Shown here piece by piece: positions 1 to 10,139 of a DNA stretch of 64,000 nucleotides. The notes under the pieces were generated by a model. The model was not told the DNA's origin, did not search any database, and was given only the letters and a program-made list of their open reading frames with translations. Numbering within the stretch: the stretch's first letter is position 1; each line of letters begins with the position of its first letter. The stretch comes from Desmodesmus armatus (Eukaryota; Chlorophyta; Chlorophyceae; Sphaeropleales; Scenedesmaceae), in contig VIIQ02000006.1 in assembly GCA_007449985.2 (NCBI GenBank), positions 372,001 to 436,000 on the forward strand, written 5' to 3'. A program made the translations under genes and the position numbers.

Positions 1-2141
1 CAGCCAGGCACACCAAGTATAAAGTAACTCCCGGCCAAGTCAAGCTGCTCTTGCTGAGGCCGCACACAAATTGTCTGTTGCTGCTGCTCACCTGGCCGAC
101 TGCCAGTGCAGCTGCTGAGCCTCCTGATGAGCCCCCTGTGGTCTTGCTGGTGTCCCAGGGGTTGAATGTGGTGCCAAACACCCGGTTAAAGGTCTGGGAG
201 CCGGCACCAAACTCGGGGGTGTTGGTCTTGCCTGCACATCAAGCACACAGACACACGGGGAGGGCTCGACCTACACCCTGACAGTGTTACAGCCTGTCCA
301 CTTCACAGTGCGAGTTTGCCTAAGTAGTGCTAGGTAGTACTGGGAAGTAGGCGCGGCTGGCTCCTGCCTGTGCACACCAATGCAGCCCCCGCACAGACTA
401 CCCTGCCCCACAGGCCTCTGTTGCCACCTTCTATAAGTGACACTATTTTGCACGTCTCTTGTGCATGCGCACACAAAGCAACTGGCACTTGGTTGTAGTG
501 TCACCAGCGTCTCAAGCTGCCATGAACAGTGTGTACTTCAAGGCTGTGCAGTGGGTGCGCAGTATTTCAGGCCGACCTGCCGCTTGCTTGAATCATGTCA
601 CATAACCTGTCAAGCTGACGATGCACATCACACAGGCTTGTGTACTACCTAGTAGGTGGGTTAGCAGGTGCAGCTGATGGGTGAAAAAGCATTCCGTCGC
701 AAATCTAGCAGAGATTCTGAAAGAGCTATACGAGAAGAACCCTTGTCTGGCAGCCTGCAAGGGGGGGGGGGAAAGAGGGTGGGGAGGGGCCTATCACCCC
801 GATCGAAGTCCTGGCTCACCCAAAATGATGGCCCCTTGCTCCTCCAGCCGCTGCACCAGAGGGTCATCCACAGTAGCGATTCGGTCCTTGAATGCGGTCA
901 CACCCTGTGACAAGTGGTCACTCGGCGGCAACGTGAGTGTAGTTGGCAACAAGAATACACTCAATGCCCATGCATAACTTACCTCTCAGACAACCTGACA
1001 ATGTGCAAGGGTGTGTGGAGTGATGCGCCGCCACACTGCATTATAAATTGGGCCTTCAGCTGCTGCTGCCAAGCTACCGCAGCCAACCTACATAAACTGG
1101 CATAGGCCTGGCAATCTGTGCATGTTGCCCTTGTGACTTGATTGCGGGCCTTTGGTAGACGGTGCTGCTGCAGCTACCCAAGTGGCCAGCTGGTCAAGCT
1201 GTGTAGCACTGCATACAGTGTGTGGGCCACTGCGCTTTTGGTGGCACCCACTGCCTCTTCACCAACAAGAGACCATCACCACTGACCTGAGTGAAGGGCA
1301 GGCCCTTGACTGGTGTCAGGTCCTTCACAGCAATAGGCAGGCCTAAGCAATGCAAGCAAAAGGCACCAGCACAGCACGGCACAACATCACAGCATGCTCC
1401 TTTGGTGACGGGCTTGGTAGGCTGTTGCTATGCACACTACACTGCTAAGCTTGTGAAAGCGGGTTCTGCAAGCGGCATATCATATCCGGGATACTGTGCT
1501 GCAGTTTTGTGCGGTGGTGTCGTTGGCTCTGTCATCACAGGCGCAACTGCGCACTCGACCACAGCTGCACTGAGACACTGTAGAAATGAGGCAGATGAAT
1601 GCTGGTGTATCAGCCACCGTGTGTTGCCCTGGTGTTGGTGATGCAAGGGGATTGCTAGCGTGCTTTCAGCAGCAACGGTAGCAGCGGTTCTGGCAGCCCG
1701 GCATGCGAGTGCAGTCCATGTTGCTGCTGCTGCTGCAGCCCTCACCAAACAAGTAGCCCTTTGGGGGTTCAGCTGGGAAGCCCTGCTCCATCAGCTGCTG
1801 TGCCTTCTGCTTGGCCCTGCCCCAGCATGTAATTGGCATGGCGTTGATAGCTGCGTCGGTTTCCTGCAAGAACGCATGTTTGCAGATGCTGCAGTCCTGT
1901 GCAGGTGCAACTGGACGCACTGCTTCTTGCCCTCAGGCAAGCAGAGGAAAGGATTACGAAATTGTACACACAAACGATCTGCATGATGTGTGGGCTTTGT
2001 CGTGAAGTGTGGAAGAAAGTTGATCAGTACCTTCCATCGCTGCTCAGCAGCCTCCACCAGCTGCAAGGGGGTCAGCTGACCAGCACGCAGCTGCTGCACA
2101 GCCTCAGCAGCAGACAGCTTCCATAGAGGCTGCTCGGCCAT
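1..2141 (-). CDS. Amidase-signature family enzyme (3' end beyond the left edge)
   Basis: Hydrolase of the amidase signature (Ser-cisSer-Lys) family, which cleaves C-N amide bonds; the substrate cannot be read from sequence. Five exons join in phase to 170 codons: 2141-2031, 1863-1746, 1342-1287, 904-820 and 231-92. The first holds the usual N-terminal helix ([17 protein letters not shown]). Exon 3 gives [14 protein letters not shown] with the catalytic Lys of the VKD motif. Exon 5 gives KTNTPEFG and then [12 protein letters not shown], the glycine/serine-rich signature with the cis-Ser. Bases 1-91 are intron; the remaining C-terminal part (the family is usually 450-600 residues) lies outside the window, including the catalytic nucleophile region. 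The start was put at 2141 because the conserved helix begins just after it; an in-frame upstream ATG at 2216 would add 25 residues. Family call firm, substrate unknown. Confidence 0.88.
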
Positions 2142-2714
2142 ACAAGCTGCACTGACAACCTGTTGGATTGGAGGCAGATGGATCAGCTGATATGTTTGGA
2201 AGGGCTTGAAGTGCACTTTGGGGGTGCGCGTGAGTGTGTGCAGGGCCAGTGCGTGTTGGGCTCTTCTTGATGGGTGTCAAAAGGGAATCAATAGCTTGCT
2301 ACAGCCATTCAATTCGGCTAAATCATGGACGGTGTCGGAATGCTGAGCTGGCAGATCACAGCAGTAATCTGAAGTTTGACTTGAACTGCGATCAACCGCC
2401 TTGAAACGCGCCTTTGGTGGAAGTTTAATCCCACCTTTGAGTTAATGTCCAACATCCTGACCTACTTCTCCCGGGTTGGTTTTTCAAAACGGATCTGGCG
2501 CCCAATCTGTGGCAACAGATCACCCCGACTTCGTGACTTAGGGGCCGCTTCTGCTTAAAATCTTGAACGCAGTGATTGTTACGCATATTATCGTATAGCT
2601 AAGCTTGCTTGAATATGGGGGCCAGCAGTTTTACAGCAGCAGTCAGCCTGGCCCAAACAGGCAGGCAAAAGAGCACCAGTCTCTAAGATGGGGTGTGTCA
2701 CACTGGGTGTTTTG
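2142..2714. other. Intergenic: amidase upstream region and transaldolase 3' UTR
   Basis: No gene seen. It lies between two minus-strand genes in the same direction, so it should hold the transaldolase 3' UTR (right side) and the amidase promoter (left side). Base composition is closer to neutral than in the flanking genes. No convincing TATA box was found. Confidence 0.5.
2629..2633 (-). terminator. TGTAA poly(A) signal of the transaldolase gene
   Basis: TGTAA on the minus strand about 82 nt past the transaldolase stop. TGTAA is the established polyadenylation signal of chlorophyte algae; the spacing is ordinary. Confidence 0.6.
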
Positions 2715-2818
2715 CTACAAGGAATTCTTCTGCTGTGCCTTAGCCTTCTCCCAATCGTCCACAAAAGCCTGCAAGCCCTTGTCTGTCAGCGGGTGCATCG
2801 CCATCTGCTTCATCACCT

Positions 2819-2856
<38 letters not shown>

Positions 2857-5066
2857 CAAGATGAGCAACATTGATTGCTCCAGCATGTTTGGCACTAGTT
2901 CATGTGAAACAGCAGTCGTGCCCAACTGCAATTGGTTTGTGCAGCTCAACAGCTGCTGTCCCTGGCTTCACGGTCATGTCAGCCTGATTCACAAAACTGC
3001 ATCGTGATTTGGGGCTGATGGTGTACGTGCTGCAGCTGCTGCTGCCAGTGCTGCTGCTCCTGACCTTGAAAGGCATTGTGCCTGCGTATGCGCCTGCCTT
3101 GGCACTCTCAAATGCGTGTGTGGGATGGCGTATGCTGGCCGACAGCACGCGCGTCTGCAGGTTGTGCTCCTTGTATATCTGGACAATGTCACGGATCAGC
3201 TGCGGCAACAGCAACACAAGCACAGCAAGCACACCACAGCAACACAAAGACCATGGATGTTGATGTGTGGCGGGGGCGGTGGGAGGATGCCCCCATGTGC
3301 AGCTCGTTGTGGATCAGTGGATATCTTGCTCCTTACTTGCACATGTCCCTTTGACACGTACAGGAAGGCATACACAAACATACCTCACCCCTCCACTGGC
3401 CTCCCGCCTCCCCTGCCCCCCCCCCCCCGGGCCACCACCACCACTCTGTGGACAACACATGACATGCCCTGACCTGCATGCCATCATGTCCGATGTCATC
3501 CAGTCGGCCCACAAAGGGTGACACCAGGTACGCCCCTGCCCTGGCTGCCATGAGGGCCTGGTTGGCTGAGAACACCAGCGTGCAGTTGGTGCGGATGCCC
3601 TCCTTGCTCAACACACTGATGGCCTTCAGACCATCCAGGGTCATGGGCACCTTGACTATTGCCTGCACAGCAGCAGCAGCAGCAGTTGAGCAAGGGTGGG
3701 TATGCAGTACAAGGATCAGCAGCCGCAGTGCAGTGGCATGACATGCCCGCCACGGCACCTCCAAGGGGTCGTGCCTTCTTGTTGCCTGTGTTTGTGGCCT
3801 GGATGCAGACACAAAGGGCATAACAATTTGCTGCCTGTTCAGCTCAGCAGCGTGCTGCCCTCCTGTATTTGGCTGGGACCGCAGTGAACCACCAGGCATG
3901 GCCCCTACCAGCTGCATAAGCACCTCTCATCATCCGACACCCCCCCCTATACCCCTCATGCCTCCTCCATCAATTGCATCTCCTTTCCCCCTTCCCTCTC
4001 TGGCGCCCTTGCTCGCTCGCTTCCCTTGCAACACCCCTCCTTCTCTTGTAACACTCCTCTCTGCCGCTACCACCCCCTGACCCTCGCCCCAACATTTTCA
4101 GCCCCCACACATGTCGGCAGGCCCTGCTCCTTCATGCAGATGCTGACACTAACTATCATCAGCTTGTACCTGAGTTCTTGTGCCCTGTACCTGTGGTGCC
4201 CATGTGAGCAGGGTCCTGGCCTCCCGTATCATGTCCTCTGCTGTTGTGCTGACCACCTCCAGTGACACCTCACCCTCAGGCAGCACAGCAAATATCTCTA
4301 GGGCCAACTCCTTGAAGTCCTTGCCTGACAGAGGGGAGGGGGGGGGTCGGGGGTTGGGGGGCAGGGGGGGGGGGTAGGGGGGAGGTGACTAGCTGCACAG
4401 CTACTGGTTCAACCGACGGTAAATGCACAGGAATTCAGACGTGACCATTATCATAGTGTGGACCCACACAAAGCAATCTGGAGCTTCATAGGCGCTTCAG
4501 AGGTCTACCACCTGTACTAGTGACCACGAAAACTTTGGTGAGGGCTGCCCAATTTTCACCAACTGGCCACTGTGCCAACTGGCCACTGCAATAGTAATGC
4601 ACACAAAAAGCCTACCTATTTCCAAACGCATGCAGGAGCAGGGTGTGAGCAACGTCAGCTGTCGTCCAGCTCACCTGACTTCATCACTAAGCTGCATCCA
4701 GCAAACAACACAGGACGGCAACGGCATCGGCGTTACACCCAGGCTACTATGCAGCTGAGCACGGTATGGTGGATGTCCACAGTGTGTTTGCACATACATC
4801 CTGCTCACGGTTACTGAGTGCCACGGTGTGTGCATGCAGACAGTGCAGTCATTGGCAGCCCCCCCTTCTTCTCACTTCTATCAGGCCGTGTTAGTCACCA
4901 GGCACACCTTTGCCAGGCCAAAGCCACAGCCCTATGGTTTGCAGCCCACCCACATACACCGGGTGTACTACACCCACCTTGGGTTTGTGGTCACTCCATC
5001 CACCACACCCCACGACACGGCCTCCTTTATCTCACTAATATCTGTGGAGTCTACAAACAGCTTCAT
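2715..5066 (-). CDS. Transaldolase, small TalC/fructose-6-phosphate-aldolase type
   Basis: Class I aldolase of sugar-phosphate metabolism, transferring or cleaving a three-carbon unit through a lysine Schiff base. Exons 5066-4978, 4691-4675 (17-nt microexon), 4324-4191, 3662-3474, 3199-3065 and 2816-2715 join to 222 codons including stop, giving 221 residues; bacterial TalC/FSA proteins are about 215-220. Landmarks in order: N-terminal [16 protein letters not shown] strand, DGVTTNPS loop, SLEVVST, the catalytic lysine in AIVKVPMT (about residue 84), [31 protein letters not shown], and the C-terminal [11 protein letters not shown] helix. The start is the first ATG after an in-frame stop and matches the family N terminus, so no transit peptide is seen unless an unseen upstream exon exists. 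For exon 3 a donor 21 nt further downstream is also in frame; the earlier one was chosen because it keeps family spacing. Confidence 0.9.
2820..2855. repeat. (CAG)n microsatellite abutting a 3' splice site
   Basis: About twelve CAG units on the plus strand, read as (CTG)n on the transcribed strand. They form the last 35 or so bases of the final transaldolase intron, ending exactly in the acceptor CAG. Confidence 0.9.
4675..4691 (-). other. 17-nt microexon of the transaldolase
   Basis: CTTAGTGATGAAGTCAG, flanked by TGCAG before and GTGAGC after on the minus strand. With the two bases carried from exon 1 and one given to exon 3 it encodes S-L-V-M-K-S, completing the otherwise interrupted TTNPSLVMKSGKDFKE motif. 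Without it the reading frame and the conserved NPSL loop are broken. Confidence 0.85.
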
Positions 5067-5414
5067 CACATGCGACCACTGTTTGAGTCAGTGGGTGTGT
5101 TGTGGGGGCAGGGAGGTCTGGAAGGTGGGCTGGGTGACACAGTCACTTTGCAGTGGGACACCGAGCACAGGTTGGCCAGACCAACAGCAGGGCCTCAAAG
5201 CGTCTTCGTTGCTTGGATGTAAGGAAAGCACGCACTGCACACTCCCTACGTAGCTCACTCTCCATCGCCCGCCATTTGTCATGGATCATGACTCACGGTT
5301 ACGTTTTGCAACTTGCCGTAACCTCCGCAGTGGGGATCAGCGCAACGAGTCAAGAAAGAGACCTGGTGAAACTTAGATCGTTGGTTTTCATTCATCTATC
5401 ACTTGACAGGCGCC
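5067..5414. promoter_or_regulatory. Shared upstream region of the divergent transaldolase and AAMP-like genes
   Basis: The two start codons point away from each other and are 348 bp apart, so both promoters must lie here unless there are non-coding first exons. A 15-bp palindrome GTCATGGATCATGAC lies at 5278-5292. No clear TATA box. Regulatory role is inferred from position only. Confidence 0.5.
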
Positions 5415-8400
5415 ATGCAGCCCCCCAAGTCTGACCCAGCAGCAGATGGACAGCACTCTGATGAAGCTGAGGCTTTCATCGCCCAGGAAGGGGCTGACGG
5501 CTTTGATGGAGAGGTGATAGACGATCTAGACGGTGAAGGTGCGCCCAGTGTGCCTTTACGCCCAGCTGATCATGGGTGTATGACTTGGTGGTCGGCAGCA
5601 GCAGCAGCAGCAGCAGCCCGTCACTGGCCACCCCTTGCTCAAGCAACAGCAGCAGCCCTCGCGGCGCGGTGTGTCAGAAGCAACTGCTCCTGTGTTATGT
5701 TTGCAGGCATGCAGGATGATGCAGAGAGCAGTGATGGAGATGCTGATGGTGATGCTCCAGCAGGCCCCTCAGACGCACAAATGGAGGACGACTCCATACA
5801 GGACTTCGAGGGACATGGGGGTGAGGGGGGGGGGCACAGCAGCGTGTCAGGCCCAGCGCTATACAGGCGAAGCCCGAACAGGTTATCAGTTGAAAGTAGC
5901 TGTCGAAAGTATCGGATGAGTTATGCATGCTGGGCAGCTCCTGTGGCCACTCCATGCAGCTGCAGCAGGTACTACAACATGCTACAGTGTGTCACAGCCC
6001 GCGATAGCAGCAGCAACAAGGTATCTATTAGCTGTAGCCTGTGGCAAGCAGCTTGTTTAGTGAATGCTGTGTCTTGTGTCTTGTGTGGTTTGTCTTGTGT
6101 GCAGATGCTGTGCTGGCTGTTGCTTGGAGTCCTGTGCAGTCTGACCTAGTGGCTACAGGCGGGCTGGATGACAAGGCATTCATATGGAGGGTGAGCAGCA
6201 GCAGTGTTCCCTTGCACATGGCGCGTCTGGTTGACTATAGTGGTCATTCTTTCGCGAAGGAGGAACACATGGTTGGCATTCATGTGGTGGCCTGCTGGAG
6301 GGGGGGGCAGCATCCAGTATGCTCACGCTGTCGGCTACAGTGTTCTTGCAGCTGTTGAGGATATCGCTCTGGCAGCTGCTGCACAGGCACAGGATGGTGC
6401 ATGCAGCTGTTCTTGCCAGCAGAATCGATAACAGCAGCAGTAGCCAGACTTGTCCTGTGCCCTTCATCCACATCACCCCCTCACCCCCTACCAGTGTCCT
6501 ACTAGCTAGTATACTGTAGTGGGATGTCAGTGAGGCAAGTAGACAGTAGAGCTAACGACGCCTTTCATGTGTTTCACCAGGTTGGCCATGATGCTGCTGA
6601 GGCGACAGGGGGCACCATGGCCACCACAGAGCTGTCAGGTCACACAGACTCAGTGGTGTCACTGGCATTCAACGCAGCAGGTCAGCAGGGGGCCATGCAG
6701 GCAGGCAGCAGGCCGGGGCAGCAGCATCTCGGGAGGGCAGCAGCAGCTTGATGCAGTGGGTTTTGCGGGTGGTACTGGGAATTCAGTTTGGGGCCATGAT
6801 CAGTCTCATGCGCGGCCAGGCCCGGGCGGCCCATCATTTGTTGTGCTGCAACCAGCAACCAGCTCAGCTTACACACAATGCCGCACAGGAGGAGTCACCC
6901 TGTCAGGCTGCTGTCCGCCCCCTCACAGCAGCATCTGCACCTGATTACTCCACGCAACAAGCCAAACTCACTTGCCAGGGCAGCTGCAGAACATGCATGC
7001 ATACGGTGTTGCAACCCTCTTACACACACCTACCCTGCCGTGGAATCTGCCTGTGCCTCTGCCGCTGCACCATCCAACTTACGGCATTTGGTTGTGTTCT
7101 TGTTCTGCAGGCAGTTTGCTTGCCACAGCCAGCCTGGACTCCACTGTGCGTGTGTGGCGTGTGTCTGACGGCAGCTGCGTTCAGACGCTGGAGGGCCCTG
7201 GTGACGGTGTTGAGTGGGTGACGTGGCACCCCAAGGGTGATGTGGTGCTGGCAGGCAGTGAGGACTTCACACTGTGGATGTGGCTGGCGCAGTCGGGCAA
7301 CTGCATGCAGGTGCGGGGGGTGCGGTGTGCGCAGAGAGTGTTTGTTGTTGCCTGGGTGTGCAGGTGGTTACTTGGGTGTGGGCCTGTGTGGCTGGCAAAG
7401 TCAGGCAATAGCTCGGAGGTGGGGGCGAAGGGCAGTAGCACCTTCCTGGGGGCCTGTCAACCACCAGTGTGCTTGCCGTTGCAGCAAGGAGTGATGTCGC
7501 TTGCAGTGACTTGATATGACTAGCAAGATTTACAAAATAGCCTCTCAACAGCCTTGCTGTCATTAGTCACCCACTGCCTGCATGGCTGCCGACTGGTCCT
7601 CTGCCCTCTGCAGGTGTTCTCAGGCCACAGCGGTCCAGTAACCGCAGGGGCTTTCACCCCAGATGGAAAGCATGTCATATCCGTGGGTGGTGACAACGAC
7701 TGCAGCCTGCGGGTGTGGAACCCCAAGACAGGGGAGTGCAGCTTGACGTTGCAGGGCCACCCCTTCCACCAAGAGGGTATCACCTGCTTGGGGTGCACCA
7801 GGATGGCTCTGTGGTCATCACGGGGGCGCAGGACGGCAGCGTGTGTGTGTCAAACATACACAACAGCAGGGTGGTGGCAAGCTTACAAGGTGGGCAGGGG
7901 AGGAGGAAGTGCATGGGCGCCGTGGAGCTGCATTGACTTGCTGGTGGCAATTGGCCCAGCCTTGTCCGATAGCTGGCACTGGCAGTTGCATCCTGAAACA
8001 TCCTGTAAGGAACACTCCAGTACTTGTGGTTTGAGTCCTGGTTGTGTACTGATGTAATGCAATTCATCGGTTGTCCCAACACACTACGATAACCCCAACA
8101 GACAGCTGCATAGCCCATCGCATGACAGGCTTCGTTCTCTCTGATGCAAGTAATGTTGTGTGCTGAGGTGTGCTGAGGTGTGTCGTGTCATGCTGCCTGC
8201 AGGTCACGAGGAGTCTGTTGAGGCAGCTGGCTTCAGCAGACACCTACCGCTCGCAGCCACGGGCAGCATCGATGGCAAGCTTATCATATGGGACTGCGGC
8301 ACATTTACGGAGCGGGGCGTGTGCCAACATGATGACGTGAGTGGCAGTGCTGCAAAGAGTCGGTGCGGGTGCTGTGAAGAGTCGGCGCGGGTGCAATCGC

Positions 8401-8855
8401 GCAACTTGACAGCACAAGGAGTTGGTGGCTGTACACTCGACCTGCAGCTGACCCCCCTGCATGTCTCCTCAATGTCAGGATGACATCACTATCAGCAGGA
8501 CAGTTGCAGCAAGCATTATGATAACGATCCTCACAGCGAGCATTATGATAACGATCCTCACAGCGAGCATGCAGGAAACACACCTCCATGTGTAACATGC
8601 TCATGTTGCCACTGTATTGCCCTGCTGCGCTGTGTGCAGGCTGTGACTCGTGTTGCGTGGGCCACACAAGCGCCGCTAGTAGCCACAGGGTGTGTGGATG
8701 GTGTGGTGCGGGTGTGGGACCTGCGCACTGCTGCATGCATCAAGCAGCTGCATGGCCACAGATCAGCAGTGCAGGACCTGACACTCAGCCCAGATGGTAG
8801 CATGCTGCTCTCAGGTGCTGACGACGCAGTTGCTCGCGTGTTCAGTTTAGCTTGA
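5415..8855 (+). CDS. WD40-repeat protein, AAMP/Sqt1 type (one apparent frameshift)
   Basis: Beta-propeller scaffold. Resembles angio-associated migratory cell protein; the yeast relative Sqt1 chaperones ribosomal protein uL16. Exons: 5415-5538, 5707-5820, 6105-6190, 6581-6680, 7111-7310, 7614-7889, 8203-8336, 8640-8855. They give 416 residues if one missing base is allowed in exon 6. The first 80 residues are acidic (EVIDDLDGEG; DDAESSDGDADGD). WD blades follow: SPVQSDLVATGGLDDKAFIWR, SGHTDSVVSLAF, LATASLDSTVRVWRV, AGSEDFTLWMW (the E-D-x-T-x-W-M-W blade typical of AAMP), GGDNDCSLRVWN, VHQDGSVVITGAQDGS, ATGSIDGKLIIWD, ATGCVDGVVRVWDLRT and a last ADDAVARVFSLA. Exon 6 is 276 nt where phase needs 277; the break falls at GGGG 7790-7793. 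TGTAA follows 307 nt after the stop. Confidence 0.9.
8512..8565. repeat. 27-bp perfect tandem duplication in the last AAMP-like intron
   Basis: Two consecutive copies of a 27-bp unit beginning AGCATTATGATAACGATCC; a third copy starts (AGCATG) but stops after five bases. Intronic. Confidence 0.9.
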
Positions 8856-9132
8856 GGGGGCTTAGCCTGTGTGCCCAACATGTCATCGTGTGGTGGCTGT
8901 TGGGGGGAACAGTCCAGTGTGTGCGTGTGTGCACAGATGTATGGTGTGTGGGTTGATTGTGCATCGCATGGCGATAATAACAGTTGCAGTTGCTGCACAT
9001 GTGCAGTTGTAGAACTGCAGCATCAGTCAGTTGGCAGCTGCATGACTGTGGAAGTATTGACAGCATGAGCATGTATGGCAAGCTGGATGCACGAGGCAAT
9101 TGGCTATCAGGGTGGTCACTGATATATATAGT

Positions 9133-9162
9133 GCAATGATCAGGCAATGATCAGGCAATGAT
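9133..9162. repeat. 11-bp tandem repeat (GCAATGATCAG)
   Basis: Two full units and a partial third, directly upstream of the putative AAMP-like poly(A) signal. Confidence 0.75.
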
Positions 9163-9235
9163 GTAAGTTGTTTCATCCTTTGAGGGAGTTTTTTTTGGTG
9201 TCTTCACATGGCAGTTAGCGCTAAGCGGCTAGCCT

Positions 9236-9465
9236 GCTCTCAGCAAGATGAAAGCTCTTGGTTGCAAACTGTGCAGCTTGCTTTCACAAGCGTGCACCAT
9301 CCAATTATGAACCAGTTAGACCAGCCAATACACGTCAAGTTACTGGTCAACAGCTTCAAGTGGATTGTTTGTAAATGGCAGCCAGCAGGCTTCCAGTACG
9401 ACGAAGCAAGAAAGCTTTGTTGCTGGACAATGTGCAGCATTCTTGCACAAGCGTGTATCATCAAA
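9236..9465. repeat. Diverged direct repeat pair, about 75 nt each, offset ~154 nt
   Basis: Copy one (about 9236-9311) and copy two (about 9391-9465) share, in order, CAAGA, AAAGCT.TTG, G.AAA/ACAATGTGCAGC, CTT.CACAAGCGTG and CATC.AA. Neither contains a recognisable coding sequence. Could be an old tandem duplication or remnants of a repeated element. Confidence 0.5.
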
Positions 9466-10020
9466 TGAGTACATCCGACCATCATGGTGGCATGTCATCA
9501 ATTTACGGGAGCCACTGACCAACAGCTGCCAACCAGCATTCTGCGCAGCTGAACAGCTCAACAGTGCAGTCACTCTCCTTAGGGCAATCGGTCCCCTATA
9601 AATTTAACTGCTTTATGACTGCGCTTTGTAATTGTCAGAACAGCCCACCTGTTTGTGCTGCATCCTGAAAGCAATGTGAGGAGGTACCCACCTCTGTACC
9701 TTCATGCAGCCTGGACATCACACAGGCACAGGCGCTGCAATTACTGCATGCTAGGAACCTGTGTGAGCATCTGCTTTACTTCAGTATTCTGCTTTGTGCT
9801 TGGCAATTGATGTTCAACTGGCTGGTCAACGATGGTTTTGCAACTGGCCCCACGGGTCCGTGACGACCGTAATTGTGTTTGATCTTTCATCACTGCTCTG
9901 GGATCAGGTGTTGATCAGGCTCATTGCCTCGCAGTATCAGTCTTCAACTGCAACTCGCGCACACGCAGCGAGTTATCACCATCCATTGTCATACACGGCC
10001 TCTGTCGTGTACCTGAGCGC

Positions 10021-10026
10021 TATATA
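10021..10026 (+). promoter_or_regulatory. TATA-like box upstream of accD
   Basis: TATATA followed by GCCTGCT. A near-identical block (ATATATAGCCTGTT) occurs at 16093-16106 upstream of the next plus-strand gene. Assigned from motif and position only. Confidence 0.4.
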
Positions 10027-10044
10027 GCCTGCTCATCAACATCT

Positions 10045-10091
10045 GCTCGTTCCCCTCGAGCTCGTTCCCCGCTCGTTCCCCTCGAGCTTGT
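10045..10091. repeat. Short tandem repeat CTCGTTCCCCTCGAG
   Basis: Three imperfect copies of a block with GCTCGTTCCCC and CTCGAGCTTG or CTCGAGCTCG, lying in the probable accD 5' UTR just before the start codon. Confidence 0.6.
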
Positions 10092-10139
10092 TTTGGACAA
10101 CATCAATCGCACCCCGCGACCTTGCAGCAGCAGAGCAGG

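Larger units (their letters stand above)
8856..10139. other. Intergenic region between the AAMP-like gene and accD
   Basis: No gene recognised. It holds TGTAA at 9162-9166 (probable poly(A) signal of the AAMP-like gene), an 11-bp unit GCAATGATCAG repeated at 9133-9162, a pair of diverged direct repeats around 9236-9311 and 9391-9465, and a TATATA at 10021-10026 some 114 nt upstream of the accD ATG. Confidence 0.6.

Noticed and set aside
7614..8855. AAMP-like gene as a pseudogene
   Set aside because: Only one base is missing, at a homopolymer, and all splice sites and the later WD repeats are intact.
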